From: Zobellia laminariae
Lineage (GTDB): Bacteria > Bacteroidota > Bacteroidia > Flavobacteriales > Flavobacteriaceae
DNA: 64,000 bases
Direction: 5' to 3'
Assembly (NCBI RefSeq): GCF_009725995.1
Contig: NZ_RCNS01000001.1
Coordinates: 1,195,195 to 1,259,194, forward strand
Numbering within the stretch: position 1 is the first letter of the stretch; every line of letters starts with the position of its first letter. Positions 44,596-52,938 of this stretch are shown here, piece by piece. Under the pieces are notes generated by a model. It saw nothing but the letters and a program-made list of their open reading frames with translations. It did not search any database and was not told the DNA's origin. Both the position numbers and the translations under genes were made by a program.

Positions 44596-45945
44596 TTGAA
44601 GCGCCTGCTTGTGAAAATAATTCAACTATTCATCTTTTTATTTATAACAACCCAGCTTACGCAAGCTCAGGAAGGAGCTTCAATACCCTTAAATATTGAA
44701 ATTAGCGATGCATTAGTTTATGGAACTCCGTTTGAAGTTGGCTTAGATTCAATTTACATCAATACTAATGTCAAAGACATAATAACAAACGGTATAAAAA
44801 ACAATGCTTTTCCTGGAGCGCAGGTATTAGTTGCCAAAAACGGGAAAATAATATTTCACAAAGCCTATGGATATCACACCTACGACAGTATTCAACCCGT
44901 AGCTTTAGACGATATTTATGACTTAGCTTCAGTAACCAAAGTCACTGCAGCTCTTCCCGTAATAATGAAACTTGTTGACGAAGGAAAACTTAGTTTAGAT
45001 GTTCCTTTTAGTACCTACTGGAAACCCTGGAAAAGCAAAAAAGACAAACGAGATATTACCCTTCGCGAAATTCTGGCGCATCAAGCCGGACTTGAACCCT
45101 ACATCGTTTTTTTAAATGAAGTTTTTAAAAAGAACAAAAAACTTAAGAAGCGTTTTATCAGAACCTCTCCAAATAAGAGATTTCAAAATCAGGCGTACGA
45201 CGAGTTGTTCGTTAAAAACAAGTTCAACCGAAAAATGTATCGTCTGATTAACCGCTCAGAAGTATCCACTGAAAAAAAATACAAATATTCAGGTCTCGCG
45301 TTTTTAATTTTTCCTGAACTTATTGAACAACTCACCGGTGATTCTTATGAGTATTATGTAGAGAAAAATTTCTATTTACCGTTAAATGCTCCCACAATGG
45401 GTTTCAAACCTAAAACAAGAGGTTTTTCTAATGCAATCGTACCTACAGAAGTAGACACGCTGTTTCGCCACACCTTGACCCAAGGTTGGGTTCATGATGA
45501 AAATGCAGCACTTTTAGGTGGTGTATCCGGTAATGCCGGTCTCTTTGCTACCGCAACAGATTTAGCAAAACTGATGCAGATGTATATGCAATACGGTGTT
45601 TACGACGGTAAACGCTATATTTCTGAAGCTACTCTAAAAGAATTTATACGGGTACAGTTTCCCGAAAATGATAACCGCAGAGGCCTAGGGTTTGATAAAC
45701 ATTATTTAGATAATGCAGAACAACTTTTACCTAAAGCATATCCTGCACCAGAAGTAGGTGCAGACAGCTTTGGACACAGTGGTTTTACAGGTACTTTCGT
45801 TTGGGCAGACCCCAAAAACCAAATGGTATATATTTTTCTATCAAACCGAGTGAATCCTACTAGGGAAAACAGGAATCTCTACAACCTGAATATACGACCT
45901 GCGGTACAACAAATATTTTATAAAGCCACATTACCAAGCAAATAA
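44596..45945 (+). CDS. Serine hydrolase, beta-lactamase/class C-like
   Basis: The protein has the beta-lactamase fold signature SxxK in DLASVTKVTAALP and a tyrosine motif YKYSGLAFLIF-like in place of YxN. The third motif HSG is in FGHSGFTG. It has a signal peptide (hydrophobic core, TQAQE cleavage). No in-frame ATG is near; a TTG at 44596 or a GTG at 44611 are the start candidates, the former giving a charged n-region. Such exported hydrolases act on D-alanyl peptides or esters; the substrate is unknown. Its start is 6 nt from the hemB stop, so it is co-transcribed. Confidence 0.85.
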   Translation: MKRLLVKIIQLFIFLFITTQLTQAQEGASIPLNIEISDALVYGTPFEVGLDSIYINTNVKDIITNGIKNNAFPGAQVLVAKNGKIIFHKAYGYHTYDSIQPVALDDIYDLASVTKVTAALPVIMKLVDEGKLSLDVPFSTYWKPWKSKKDKRDITLREILAHQAGLEPYIVFLNEVFKKNKKLKKRFIRTSPNKRFQNQAYDELFVKNKFNRKMYRLINRSEVSTEKKYKYSGLAFLIFPELIEQLTGDSYEYYVEKNFYLPLNAPTMGFKPKTRGFSNAIVPTEVDTLFRHTLTQGWVHDENAALLGGVSGNAGLFATATDLAKLMQMYMQYGVYDGKRYISEATLKEFIRVQFPENDNRRGLGFDKHYLDNAEQLLPKAYPAPEVGADSFGHSGFTGTFVWADPKNQMVYIFLSNRVNPTRENRNLYNLNIRPAVQQIFYKATLPSK

Positions 45946-45996
45946 GACCTTAGGATTACACTTTAATTGGTATCTTCGTTTTACTAAAACTCATAC

Positions 45997-47103
45997 ATGG
46001 GCTTATTAATTTTTTACGCTTTAATATCAATTTTTATTTCATTTCTCTGTTCTATCTTAGAAGCGGTTCTGCTAAGTATTAGTCCAACTTTCGTGAATCT
46101 AAAGAAGAAGGAAGGAAAACCGTACGCTTTAACCCTTGAGGAATTGAAGAACGATGTGGACAAACCTCTCATCGCTATCTTAACCTTAAACACCATTGCC
46201 CATACGGTAGGCGCTATTTTGGTAGGGGTACAAGCTAAGGTTGCCTATGCAGAAATGTACGGTTCCACGACTAGTAGCGTATTTGGAATCCCTTTCACGG
46301 CAGATTTAATGGTAGGTGTAGTATCCACTATAATGACCATCCTTATATTAGTGGCTTCAGAAATTATTCCTAAAACAATTGGTGCAACCTATTGGAGACA
46401 ATTGGCCAACTTTACGGCAAAAGCTTTAAAAATCATGGTCATTGCCCTAAAATACACGGGACTACTATGGATTTTACAACTCTTCACAAAACTGGTAGGT
46501 GGTAAAGGTCACCATGGCAGTGTTTTAAGTCGTGAAGATTTTACTGCTATGACAGATATTGCCCGTGAGGAAGGCGTTTTTGAAAAATCCGAATCTACTA
46601 TTATAAAGAATTTATTGCGTTTTGACCAGGTTTTGGTAAAAGATGTAATGACTCCAAGGGCAGTTATGAAAATTGCTTCGGAAGGTTTGACGATTGGCGA
46701 GTTTTTTGAAGCCAACCCCAAAATGCGTTTTTCACGTATTCCCGTTTATGGGGATAAGATGGACCATATTGATGGTTTTGTATTGAAGGATAATATCCTT
46801 GAAGAAATGGTGAATAACAATGGAAACATTCCTCTTTCTCAAATAAAACGAGAAATTTTGATTACCGAAAGAAACACGCCAATACCGCGTCTTTTTGATA
46901 TATTCATTGCCAAAAGAATACACATTGCCCTTGTTGTAGATGAGTATGGATCGGTTAGTGGGTTAGTTACCATGGAAGACGTTATAGAAACCCTTCTAGG
47001 GCTGGAAATAATGGATGAGAGCGACAATGTTGCCGATTTGCAGGACCTAGCTCGAAAAAATTGGGAAACACGCGCAAAGCGCTCCGGAATACTTGATAAA
47101 TAG
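45997..47103 (+). CDS. CNNM/CorC family transporter-like protein (hemolysin family)
   Basis: The 368-residue protein has an N-terminal DUF21 (CNNM) membrane domain with three or four helices (about 1-160; for example SEIIPKTIGATYW) and a tandem CBS region (about 200-330; VKDVMTPRAVMKIAS, VVDEYGSVSGLVTMEDVIETLLG). Such proteins are linked to Mg2+ or Co2+ transport or to membrane-protein assembly. The C-terminal transporter-associated domain seen in CorC is missing, so this is the short form. It stands between the serine hydrolase and the MGMT gene. Confidence 0.9.
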   Translation: MGLLIFYALISIFISFLCSILEAVLLSISPTFVNLKKKEGKPYALTLEELKNDVDKPLIAILTLNTIAHTVGAILVGVQAKVAYAEMYGSTTSSVFGIPFTADLMVGVVSTIMTILILVASEIIPKTIGATYWRQLANFTAKALKIMVIALKYTGLLWILQLFTKLVGGKGHHGSVLSREDFTAMTDIAREEGVFEKSESTIIKNLLRFDQVLVKDVMTPRAVMKIASEGLTIGEFFEANPKMRFSRIPVYGDKMDHIDGFVLKDNILEEMVNNNGNIPLSQIKREILITERNTPIPRLFDIFIAKRIHIALVVDEYGSVSGLVTMEDVIETLLGLEIMDESDNVADLQDLARKNWETRAKRSGILDK

Positions 47104-47152
47104 ATTTTGAAGAAACGGTTTGTTTCCGAATAGTCTATTAAACGCATTACCT

Positions 47153-47626
47153 ATGGAAATGGCATTTATTCATACACCTCTTGGCGTAGCCAAACTTATA
47201 GGAGATAGCAATGGTTTATCTGAAATTAAGGTAACCGATGCTGAAGAAACGATAACTACAGTCATCCCACAAAACCTTAAAATTGCTGCGGAACAATTGC
47301 AACAATACTTTGCCGGCACCCGAAATAACTTTGACTTTGGTTTAAACCCAAGAGGCACTGATTTTCAAAAACGTGTTTGGGAAGCCTTGCTACTTATTCC
47401 TTATGGTAAAACAGTATCCTACATGGACCTTTCCAAAACCTTGGGCGATGTAAAAGCTATTCGTGCCGTTGCAGCAGCAAATGGAAAAAATCCGTTGTGG
47501 ATTGTAGTTCCTTGTCACCGTGTTATTGGAAGTGACGGTTCTTTAACGGGTTATGCAGGAGGTTTACATCGTAAGAAGTGGCTACTTGACCATGAAAATC
47601 CTGTGAAACAGCAATCGCTCTTTTAA
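47153..47626 (+). CDS. Methylated-DNA-protein-cysteine methyltransferase
   Basis: The 157-residue protein repairs O6-alkylguanine by moving the alkyl group to its own cysteine, here in the signature VVPCHRVIG. The DNA-binding helix RAVAAANGKNP and the C-terminal GYAGGLHRKKWLL are conserved. The ATG at 47153 gives a normal N-terminus (MEMAFIHTPLG), while a TTG at 47120 would add eleven residues. It starts 49 nt after the CNNM-type gene. Confidence 0.93.
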   Translation: MEMAFIHTPLGVAKLIGDSNGLSEIKVTDAEETITTVIPQNLKIAAEQLQQYFAGTRNNFDFGLNPRGTDFQKRVWEALLLIPYGKTVSYMDLSKTLGDVKAIRAVAAANGKNPLWIVVPCHRVIGSDGSLTGYAGGLHRKKWLLDHENPVKQQSLF

Positions 47627-48059
47627 AGATTAAAGACTATCCAGTTTGTTCATTTCATTAAAGTAGATTGAAACCCTCATTTTCCTGCGGTTCATCGATG
47701 AAATGAATGTGTTTAATCACATTCTATCACATCCCTTTTGATTCTGCTAAAAAAGTAACATACGCGCTGGTCGGTTTTGTATAAAACTCTAAAAAAATAG
47801 ATTTTGCATTAGTTGGGGGTAATTTAGCCTAAACCCTTATCCTCAAAAATCATATCTGCATTGAGGTTTGGGGATTAAGGAAGCAAACTTGTCTGTTTTC
47901 TAACTAAACATTAGAAACAGCACCACAATTTAACATTGAGATAAACCGTCCCCTTCGGGTTACCGAAACTATGAGCAGGTGAACGAGGTAATGACTTCAA
48001 GTACACCTATCTATAGGATAAGTTCGTATATTTCAGTAGCTATTAAACTACATTACACT
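47627..48059. other. Intergenic stretch without a recognised gene
   Basis: This 433-bp interval between the methyltransferase and exonuclease genes is AT-rich. An imperfect hairpin (CTGTTTTCTAA near 47897 pairing with TTAGAAACAG near 47910) is the only structure seen. I find no coding pattern, no terminator with a T-tract and no promoter box I would support. Confidence 0.5.
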
Positions 48060-48773
48060 GTGTTATACAAAATTAACCTTGAACATATTCTCTTTTTAGA
48101 TATTGAAACCGTTCCCGAAGAAGCGGATTTTGAGACATTGAACGATGAAAAGAAAGACCTTTGGGAACAGAAGACACGATACCAGCGTAAAGATGAATTT
48201 ACTCCTGAAGAGTTTTATGAGCGTGCGGGTATTTGGGCAGAATTTGGTAAAATTGTTTGCATTTCCGTTGGCTACTTCCGAATTAATGGGGAAACGAAAA
48301 CTTTTAGAACTACCTCTTTTCACGGTGATGAAGCCTTGCTTTTAAAAGAGTTCAAAAATCTTTTAGATGGCCACTTTGGCTCACCCAAACACTTACTCTG
48401 CGGCCATAATGCGAAAGAATTCGATTTTCCCTATATCGCACGTAGAATGATTATTCACGGCATTCAACTACCACATAAACTCAATCTTTTTGGTAAAAAG
48501 CCTTGGGAGATTATGCATTTGGACACGATGGAACTCTGGAAATTTGGTGACTACAAGAATTTTACTTCGCTTAAACTATTAGCAAATATTTTGGGGATTC
48601 CTTCCCCCAAACAAGATATTGATGGCAGTATGGTGCGTGAGGTCTATTATAAAGAAAATGACCTGGACAGAATTGTGACGTATTGTGAGCTTGATGTAGT
48701 TACAACGGCACAAGTGTTTTTACGCTTGCGCGGAGATGAACTGTTAGATGATAGTAACATCAAAAGTATCTAG
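48060..48773 (+). CDS. Predicted 3'-5' exonuclease, PolB-exonuclease-like
   Basis: The 237-residue protein has the DnaQ-like exonuclease motifs: Exo I LFLDIETVPE (Asp, Glu), Exo II GHNAKEFDFPYI, and Exo III-like YCELDVVTTAQ with a late Asp. These fit the predicted exonuclease family related to the DNA polymerase B exonuclease domain. The start is probably the GTG at 48060, giving MLYKINLEHIL, the usual N-terminus of relatives; the longer frame begun at 47979 has a non-family N-terminus. It is convergent with the endonuclease/phosphatase-family gene, with a 6-nt gap. Confidence 0.87.
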   Translation: MLYKINLEHILFLDIETVPEEADFETLNDEKKDLWEQKTRYQRKDEFTPEEFYERAGIWAEFGKIVCISVGYFRINGETKTFRTTSFHGDEALLLKEFKNLLDGHFGSPKHLLCGHNAKEFDFPYIARRMIIHGIQLPHKLNLFGKKPWEIMHLDTMELWKFGDYKNFTSLKLLANILGIPSPKQDIDGSMVREVYYKENDLDRIVTYCELDVVTTAQVFLRLRGDELLDDSNIKSI

Positions 48774-48779
48774 AGGAAA

Positions 48780-49754
48780 TCAAGTATTATACTTCAATTG
48801 AATATATACTGGGAAATGATCACTATATCCACCAATATACTTATTACCAACATAAGTCCTAAATGGAGAACCTCTATGCTTACCTTCAAATTCAGTCAAA
48901 AAATGTTCGTCAAAAATATTGGCGTGAGCAAAACTATGGGTGCCCTTTTCAAAGTTGAGAAAACTATGGGAAACCATAATCTGATCAAAAAGCATCCATG
49001 ATCTTTTATAGTTTGCACTACCACGGTTGGGCGTAAGTAATTTTTCCATGGGGTTGTACAACGTCTTGGTTTCAATTAAAGAACGTACACTTTTAGATTT
49101 TGGACCGTCATTAAAATCACCCATAATAATATAGTTGGGGTTGGGAACCTCTTCCTCAATCTGAGCCATAAACTTAATTATAGTCTCGGCCGCTACCATA
49201 CGCTTATGCTCTGTTGTTGCATTGCCGCTTCTACGGGATGGCCAATGATTCACAAAAATATGTATCTCTTCTTTATTGAGTTTACCCTTTACATATAGAA
49301 TATCTCGTGTAGTATCCCTTCTTCCATTCTCTTCATAAAGAAGTAGTGTAATTGGCTCAGAATGTAAAACCTCAAAATGCTCTTTATGATAGATTAATCC
49401 ACAATCAATACCTCTTTCATCAGGAGAATCGTAGTGTACATAATCATATTTAATATTTGCGAGAGGCTCCGTAGCAAGAAGATCCTCCATAACCTGTTGG
49501 TTTTCAATCTCTGCCACACCCACAAGTACGGGAGGGTTTTGCGTTTCGGAATTCCCAATTTCGGCTATAGTCTTACCCAGTTTGTACAACTTTTTTTTGT
49601 ACCTTCTTAAGGACCACTTTTTACGTCCTTTTGGAGTAAAATCATCGTCCAGAGTATTTGGGTCATCTATAGTATCAAATAGATTTTCTAGGTTATAGAA
49701 GCTAATTGTATTTAAACGGCTCCCCTTTTTTTTTCTGAAAAATGAAAAAATCAT
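48780..49754 (-). CDS. Endonuclease/exonuclease/phosphatase family protein
   Basis: The 324-residue protein has the EEP fold: SFYNLENLFD near the N-terminus, the VGVAEIENQQV glutamate, NHWPSRRSG with the catalytic His, IIMGDFNDGP and the final YSDHFPVYI with the catalytic His. There is no signal peptide, and the fold serves DNA, RNA, lipid or sugar phosphates, so the substrate is unknown. It is convergent with the exonuclease gene and divergent from hflX. Confidence 0.9.
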   Translation of the reverse strand: MIFSFFRKKKGSRLNTISFYNLENLFDTIDDPNTLDDDFTPKGRKKWSLRRYKKKLYKLGKTIAEIGNSETQNPPVLVGVAEIENQQVMEDLLATEPLANIKYDYVHYDSPDERGIDCGLIYHKEHFEVLHSEPITLLLYEENGRRDTTRDILYVKGKLNKEEIHIFVNHWPSRRSGNATTEHKRMVAAETIIKFMAQIEEEVPNPNYIIMGDFNDGPKSKSVRSLIETKTLYNPMEKLLTPNRGSANYKRSWMLFDQIMVSHSFLNFEKGTHSFAHANIFDEHFLTEFEGKHRGSPFRTYVGNKYIGGYSDHFPVYIQLKYNT

Positions 49755-49807
49755 AAATTTCTCGATTGCGATCTTAAAATTACGAAAATAGCTCGGTCAG
49801 TATTGCT

Positions 49808-49815
49808 TAAATTTG
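49808..49815 (+). promoter_or_regulatory. Candidate -7 box for hflX
   Basis: TAAATTTG matches TAnnTTTG and lies 15 bp before the ATG at 49831. A possible in-frame TTG start at 49813 falls inside this box, so the ATG is preferred. Confidence 0.45.
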
Positions 49816-49830
49816 CAATTTAGTTTAGAT

Positions 49831-51042
49831 ATGTTAGAAAAGAAGACCATAGATCACGAAAAGGCCGTATTAATCGGTATTATAAACCGTGAACAGAACG
49901 AAAACAAAGTTACCGAGTATCTTGATGAGCTTGAGTTTTTGACCTACACCGCAGGTGGAGAAGTTCTAAAACGCTTTGTACAAAGAATGGATGTCCCCAA
50001 CCCAAAGACACTAATTGGTTCCGGTAAAATGGAGGAAGTGGAAGCATTCGTAAGAGACAATGAGATAGGTTCAGTAATCTTTGATGATGAACTCACACCC
50101 GCTCAGCAACGAAATATCGAGAAAATCTTGCGTTGTAAAATTGTTGACCGTACGAGCCTTATTTTGGATATTTTTGCCCAACGCGCGCAGACTAGCTATG
50201 CTAGAACGCAAGTAGAATTGGCGCAATATGAATACTTACTGCCTCGCCTAACCGGACTATGGACTCACCTTGAGCGCCAACGTGGTGGTATTGGTATGCG
50301 TGGGCCAGGTGAAACCGAAATTGAAACGGATAGACGTATTGTTCGTGATCGTATTTCGCTCCTAAAGAAGAAATTACTTAAAATAGACCGGCAAATGGAA
50401 ACCCAACGTGGTAACCGCGGCGCTTTGGTACGTGTAGCTTTAGTAGGTTACACCAATGTGGGCAAGTCTACTTTAATGAATGTCATTAGCAAGAGTGAAG
50501 TCTTCGCTGAGAATAAGCTGTTTGCCACATTAGATACAACGGTGCGTAAGGTTGTTATAGGGAACTTACCCTTCCTATTGAGCGACACTGTTGGATTTAT
50601 CCGCAAACTGCCTACTCAGCTAGTAGAAAGCTTTAAAAGTACTCTGGATGAAGTCCGCGAAGCAGATTTGTTACTTCACGTAGTTGATATTTCGCATCCT
50701 CAGTTTGAAGAGCACATAGAATCGGTAAATAAGATTTTAGGTGAAATAGATAGTGCCGATAAAAACACTATAATGGTATTCAATAAAATTGACAAATACG
50801 AACATGCTGAAATAGACGATGACGATTTAACAACCGAAAGAACCGGAAGACATTTTACTATTGCAGATTGGAAACAGACCTGGATGCAGCGTGTGGGTGA
50901 TAAAGCACTCTTCATATCTGCATTGAATAAAGAAAATTTAGACGAATTTAGAAAAAGAGTTTACGATGAAGTTAGGGATATTCATGTAACCCGCTTTCCA
51001 TATAACAATTTTTTATACCCAGAAAATCTAGACGAGTATTAG
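49831..51042 (+). CDS. hflX: GTPase HflX
   Basis: The 403-residue protein has an N-terminal HflX-specific domain (PKTLIGSGKMEEV, FDDELTPAQQRNIE) and a helical linker with RGGIGMRGPGETEIETDRR. The GTPase domain follows: Walker A GYTNVGKSTL, G3 DTVGFIRKLP and NKID in the G4 position. HflX binds the 50S ribosome and splits stalled ribosomes under stress. The ATG at 49831 is chosen because the TTG at 49813 lies inside the likely -7 box. The tandem repeat block begins right after its stop. Confidence 0.95.
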   Translation: MLEKKTIDHEKAVLIGIINREQNENKVTEYLDELEFLTYTAGGEVLKRFVQRMDVPNPKTLIGSGKMEEVEAFVRDNEIGSVIFDDELTPAQQRNIEKILRCKIVDRTSLILDIFAQRAQTSYARTQVELAQYEYLLPRLTGLWTHLERQRGGIGMRGPGETEIETDRRIVRDRISLLKKKLLKIDRQMETQRGNRGALVRVALVGYTNVGKSTLMNVISKSEVFAENKLFATLDTTVRKVVIGNLPFLLSDTVGFIRKLPTQLVESFKSTLDEVREADLLLHVVDISHPQFEEHIESVNKILGEIDSADKNTIMVFNKIDKYEHAEIDDDDLTTERTGRHFTIADWKQTWMQRVGDKALFISALNKENLDEFRKRVYDEVRDIHVTRFPYNNFLYPENLDEY

Positions 51043-51097
51043 TCAATATATTGAGGTAGACTTACCGTTCATCGGAGATACCGGACGACTTGTATTT

Positions 51098-51127
51098 TTC
51101 ACAACAGACTTGGCTAGATTCACAACA
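51098..51127. promoter_or_regulatory. Direct-repeat pair TTCACAACA, unit 1
   Basis: TTCACAACA occurs at 51098-51106 and 51119-51127, exactly 21 bp apart (two helical turns). The same pair and spacing recur in units 2 and 3. This geometry fits a regulator binding to one face of the DNA. No regulator is known. Confidence 0.5.
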
Positions 51128-51290
51128 ATAATTTAGACGGACGAGTAAACCAACGTAAGTTTACAGTGTAATTAAGTAATAGTCTTGACCCCAAATCGAA
51201 TCTTGAACTTAACCGAAACAAGTAATGAATCCCAAACCCGTTACTTGACTAAAAAAAATATTACCAGATTGACCAAACCTACTTGATAAA

Positions 51291-51317
51291 AAAACCCTCC
51301 TAAAAGAGGGTTTTTTT
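51291..51317 (+). terminator. Intrinsic terminator at the end of unit 1
   Basis: AAAACCCTC (51291-51299) pairs with GAGGGTTTT (51306-51314) around a 6-nt loop and is followed by T residues. It can function on both strands, but the unit layout favours the plus strand. Confidence 0.8.
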
Positions 51318-51395
51318 ATACTCTATACTTTCCTAACCATCTTCTTTACTACTCTAAATAAACCGTATATCGGAGATACCGCACCACTGGTATTT

Positions 51396-51425
51396 TTCAC
51401 AACAGACTAGAATAAGTTCACAACA
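51396..51425. promoter_or_regulatory. Direct-repeat pair TTCACAACA, unit 2
   Basis: TTCACAACA occurs at 51396-51404 and 51417-51425, 21 bp apart, at the same place in the unit (25 bp after CGGA) as in unit 1. Confidence 0.5.
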
Positions 51426-51610
51426 ATAATTTAGACAGTTGAGTAAACCAGCGTAAGTTTACAGTGTAATTAAGTGATAGTAATGACCCCAAATCGAATC
51501 TTGAACTTAACCGAAACAAGTACGAATCCCAAATCCGAACTTGACCTACGAAAAGCTTAAAATTGCGACCCCAAATTGCAATCAAAATTTTACTAGTAAA
51601 CCTACTTAAC

Positions 51611-51638
51611 AAAAAAGCCCGTTCACACGGGCTTTTTT
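51611..51638 (+). terminator. Intrinsic terminator at the end of unit 2
   Basis: GCCCGT (51617-51622) pairs with ACGGGC (51627-51632) around TCAC, extended by an A-run on the left and T-run on the right. A further T-rich stretch follows on the plus side. Confidence 0.85.
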
Positions 51639-51715
51639 GTTTTTTAAAATCTCACCTCCTTCATAGATTACTTTTTAGAGTGTAGTTCATCGGATATATG
51701 TTCGTTTTAACGAGT

Positions 51716-51745
51716 TACACCACAAATTGAGATAGGTTCACAACA
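51716..51745. promoter_or_regulatory. Direct-repeat pair, unit 3 (first copy degenerate)
   Basis: TTCACAACA is intact at 51737-51745, with a degenerate copy TACACCACA at 51716-51724, 21 bp upstream (7 of 9 bases matching). The first copy sits 25 bp after the CGGA of the unit start, as in units 1 and 2. Confidence 0.4.
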
Positions 51746-51884
51746 AAAGTTTAGCATTTATAGAGTTGCCATCTACATTCGTCTTGTATTTGAAATTTTG
51801 TGTTAGTCCCAGAAAATTACTTAATCAAAGGTTTGATTTATTATTTGACTGTATAACCAAGCTTAACGTATCCTACTTAACTAA

Positions 51885-51914
51885 AAAACGCCCCGATATT
51901 AATCGGGGCGTTTT
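51885..51914. terminator. Intrinsic terminator shared by unit 3 and the convergent gene
   Basis: AAAACGCCCCGAT (51885-51897) pairs perfectly with ATCGGGGCGTTTT (51902-51914) around ATTA. The minus-strand side has the longer T-run, so it also ends the minus-strand DUF3078 gene. Confidence 0.85.
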
Positions 51915-51939
51915 CATTATATAAAGTTTAATTTCTTTC

Positions 51940-52872
51940 TTAGAAAGCGTAGTTCAGACCAAAAAGGTAAAAACTTTGTAAACTATTATCCGTATTATCA
52001 AAAGTTGGAGTTGGAGTAATTGCAGGAACTGCAGCTAATGCATTAGCTAAAGTTTCTTGGTTGTTGTTTCTCAATCCAAATTCAAAACCTACACCAATTC
52101 CTTTCCAAAGTGTGTACCCAAAAGAGTTGGTCCACGTCCAGTTAGACAAGTCACCGCTTTTGTAACTCTGAAAAGTAGAGAAGTTGGTCTTAAAATTAAC
52201 AGCACCTAATTGCTTTGTATAATCTACTACAATTTTAGCACCTAAAGATGATTCGTAAGCAGCATCATTATCTGCAAATACAAAGTTGTAGTTTAGTGGG
52301 TGAATAACAACTACCATATCAGGAATAGGAGTCCAAGTAGCACCAATACCTAAATCCAAATAACCTGGATCATTAAAGTTATTAGCAATAGATGATCTAT
52401 ATTCTCCCAAGGCTGAAATCGCAAAATTTTTGTTCAACTTGTAACCATAAAGAGAGTTGATAGTGAAAACATCTGTAGTATTACCAAATCCTTCTTCGTC
52501 TGCTGGGTTATTTTTGTCATCTAGTTTAACCCATTGCAAATTAACATTAGCAGAGTTTCTCCAGAAGAACTTCTCTCTATCTAAATTAGCAATAGCGTTA
52601 ATTGTAACTCCAATATTTCCTGCAGAGTTATCTGGCGTTCCTTGTGAATACCAATTGTTGAATTTTGAAAGATTAGCACCAATAGTACCAAAAGCATTTA
52701 TTTTCCAACCTGGAAAAGCATCAATTTGCCCTTGTAGCGCATCTACTCTACCTTGAATTGCAGCAATAGAATCTTTCTTTGTTGCTTGTTCAGTTTTTAA
52801 ATCATCTATTGTCTGTCCAAAACTCACCGAGAAGGTAAGTATAGCCAAAGATGTAAGCAGTAATTTTCTCAT
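51940..52872 (-). CDS. DUF3078 family outer-membrane protein
   Basis: The 310-residue protein has a signal peptide (MRKLLLTSLAILTFSVSFGQ), a short coiled-coil (about 22-50) and a beta-barrel-like mature region with the DUF3078 pattern, starting GWKINAFGTIGANLSKFNNW and ending with an aromatic residue (LYLFGLNYAF-like end, SFYLFGLNYAF) that fits outer-membrane insertion. The role is unknown. It is the final gene of the sufS-sufE-DUF59-DUF2480 run but with its own likely promoter (52901-52908) and a bidirectional terminator after it at 51885-51914. Confidence 0.88.
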   Translation of the reverse strand: MRKLLLTSLAILTFSVSFGQTIDDLKTEQATKKDSIAAIQGRVDALQGQIDAFPGWKINAFGTIGANLSKFNNWYSQGTPDNSAGNIGVTINAIANLDREKFFWRNSANVNLQWVKLDDKNNPADEEGFGNTTDVFTINSLYGYKLNKNFAISALGEYRSSIANNFNDPGYLDLGIGATWTPIPDMVVVIHPLNYNFVFADNDAAYESSLGAKIVVDYTKQLGAVNFKTNFSTFQSYKSGDLSNWTWTNSFGYTLWKGIGVGFEFGLRNNNQETLANALAAVPAITPTPTFDNTDNSLQSFYLFGLNYAF

Positions 52873-52900
52873 GGTTATGTGTGTTTATTAATTAGAACCA

Positions 52901-52908
52901 CAAAAGTA
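52901..52908 (-). promoter_or_regulatory. Candidate -7 box for the DUF3078 gene, minus strand
   Basis: On the minus strand TACTTTTG matches TAnnTTTG and lies 28 bp before the ATG at 52872. It would let the DUF3078 gene be transcribed apart from the genes upstream. Confidence 0.4.
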
Positions 52909-52938
52909 CTAATTGTCACTTATTTTGAGAATAAAAGA

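Larger units (their letters stand above)
51067..51317 (+). repeat. Tandem non-coding unit 1 (candidate small RNA gene)
   Basis: Unit 1 starts with GTTCATCGGAGATACCGG (51067 on), carries TTCACAACA twice 21 bp apart, then TTTAGAC. A stretch that unit 2 shares nearly base for base follows, from about 51121 to 51230, including a short inverted repeat GTAAAC-8 nt-GTTTAC. The end is CCTACTT followed by an A-run and a GC-rich hairpin (51291-51314) with a T-tract. I find no reading frame shared among the units. An unrecognised RNA class is an inference. Confidence 0.75.
51365..51638 (+). repeat. Tandem non-coding unit 2 (candidate small RNA gene)
   Basis: Unit 2 repeats the unit 1 design from GTATATCGGAGATACC, 298 bp after its counterpart, with two copies of TTCACAACA 21 bp apart, TTTAGAC, the GTAAAC/GTTTAC inverted repeat and the end CCTACTTAAC plus hairpin (51611-51638). 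About 110 bp of the middle are nearly identical to unit 1 (differences include GGAC to AGTT and a one-base indel near GAATCCC). A 64-codon open frame on the minus strand inside it is broken by that indel in unit 1, so it is not a conserved gene. Confidence 0.75.
51685..51914 (+). repeat. Tandem non-coding unit 3 (diverged)
   Basis: Unit 3 begins GTTCATCGGATATATG (51685), 320 bp after unit 2, with a degenerate first copy of the repeat at 51716 (TACACCACA) and an exact TTCACAACA at 51737, 21 bp apart, then TTTAGCA. The middle has diverged from the other two and lacks the GTAAAC/GTTTAC inverted repeat. The 3' end keeps CCTACTTAAC, an A-run and the hairpin at 51885-51914. It is the most diverged copy, perhaps decaying or specialised. 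Confidence 0.65.

Noticed and set aside
51418..51612. Minus-strand frame of 64 codons in tandem unit 2
   Set aside because: A one-base indel against unit 1 breaks the frame, and neither unit 1 nor unit 3 keeps it, so it does not look coding.
51067..51914. CRISPR array or tandem satellite
   Set aside because: Only three long diverged units (about 300 bp) with terminators are present; there are no short repeats with spacers and no cas genes.
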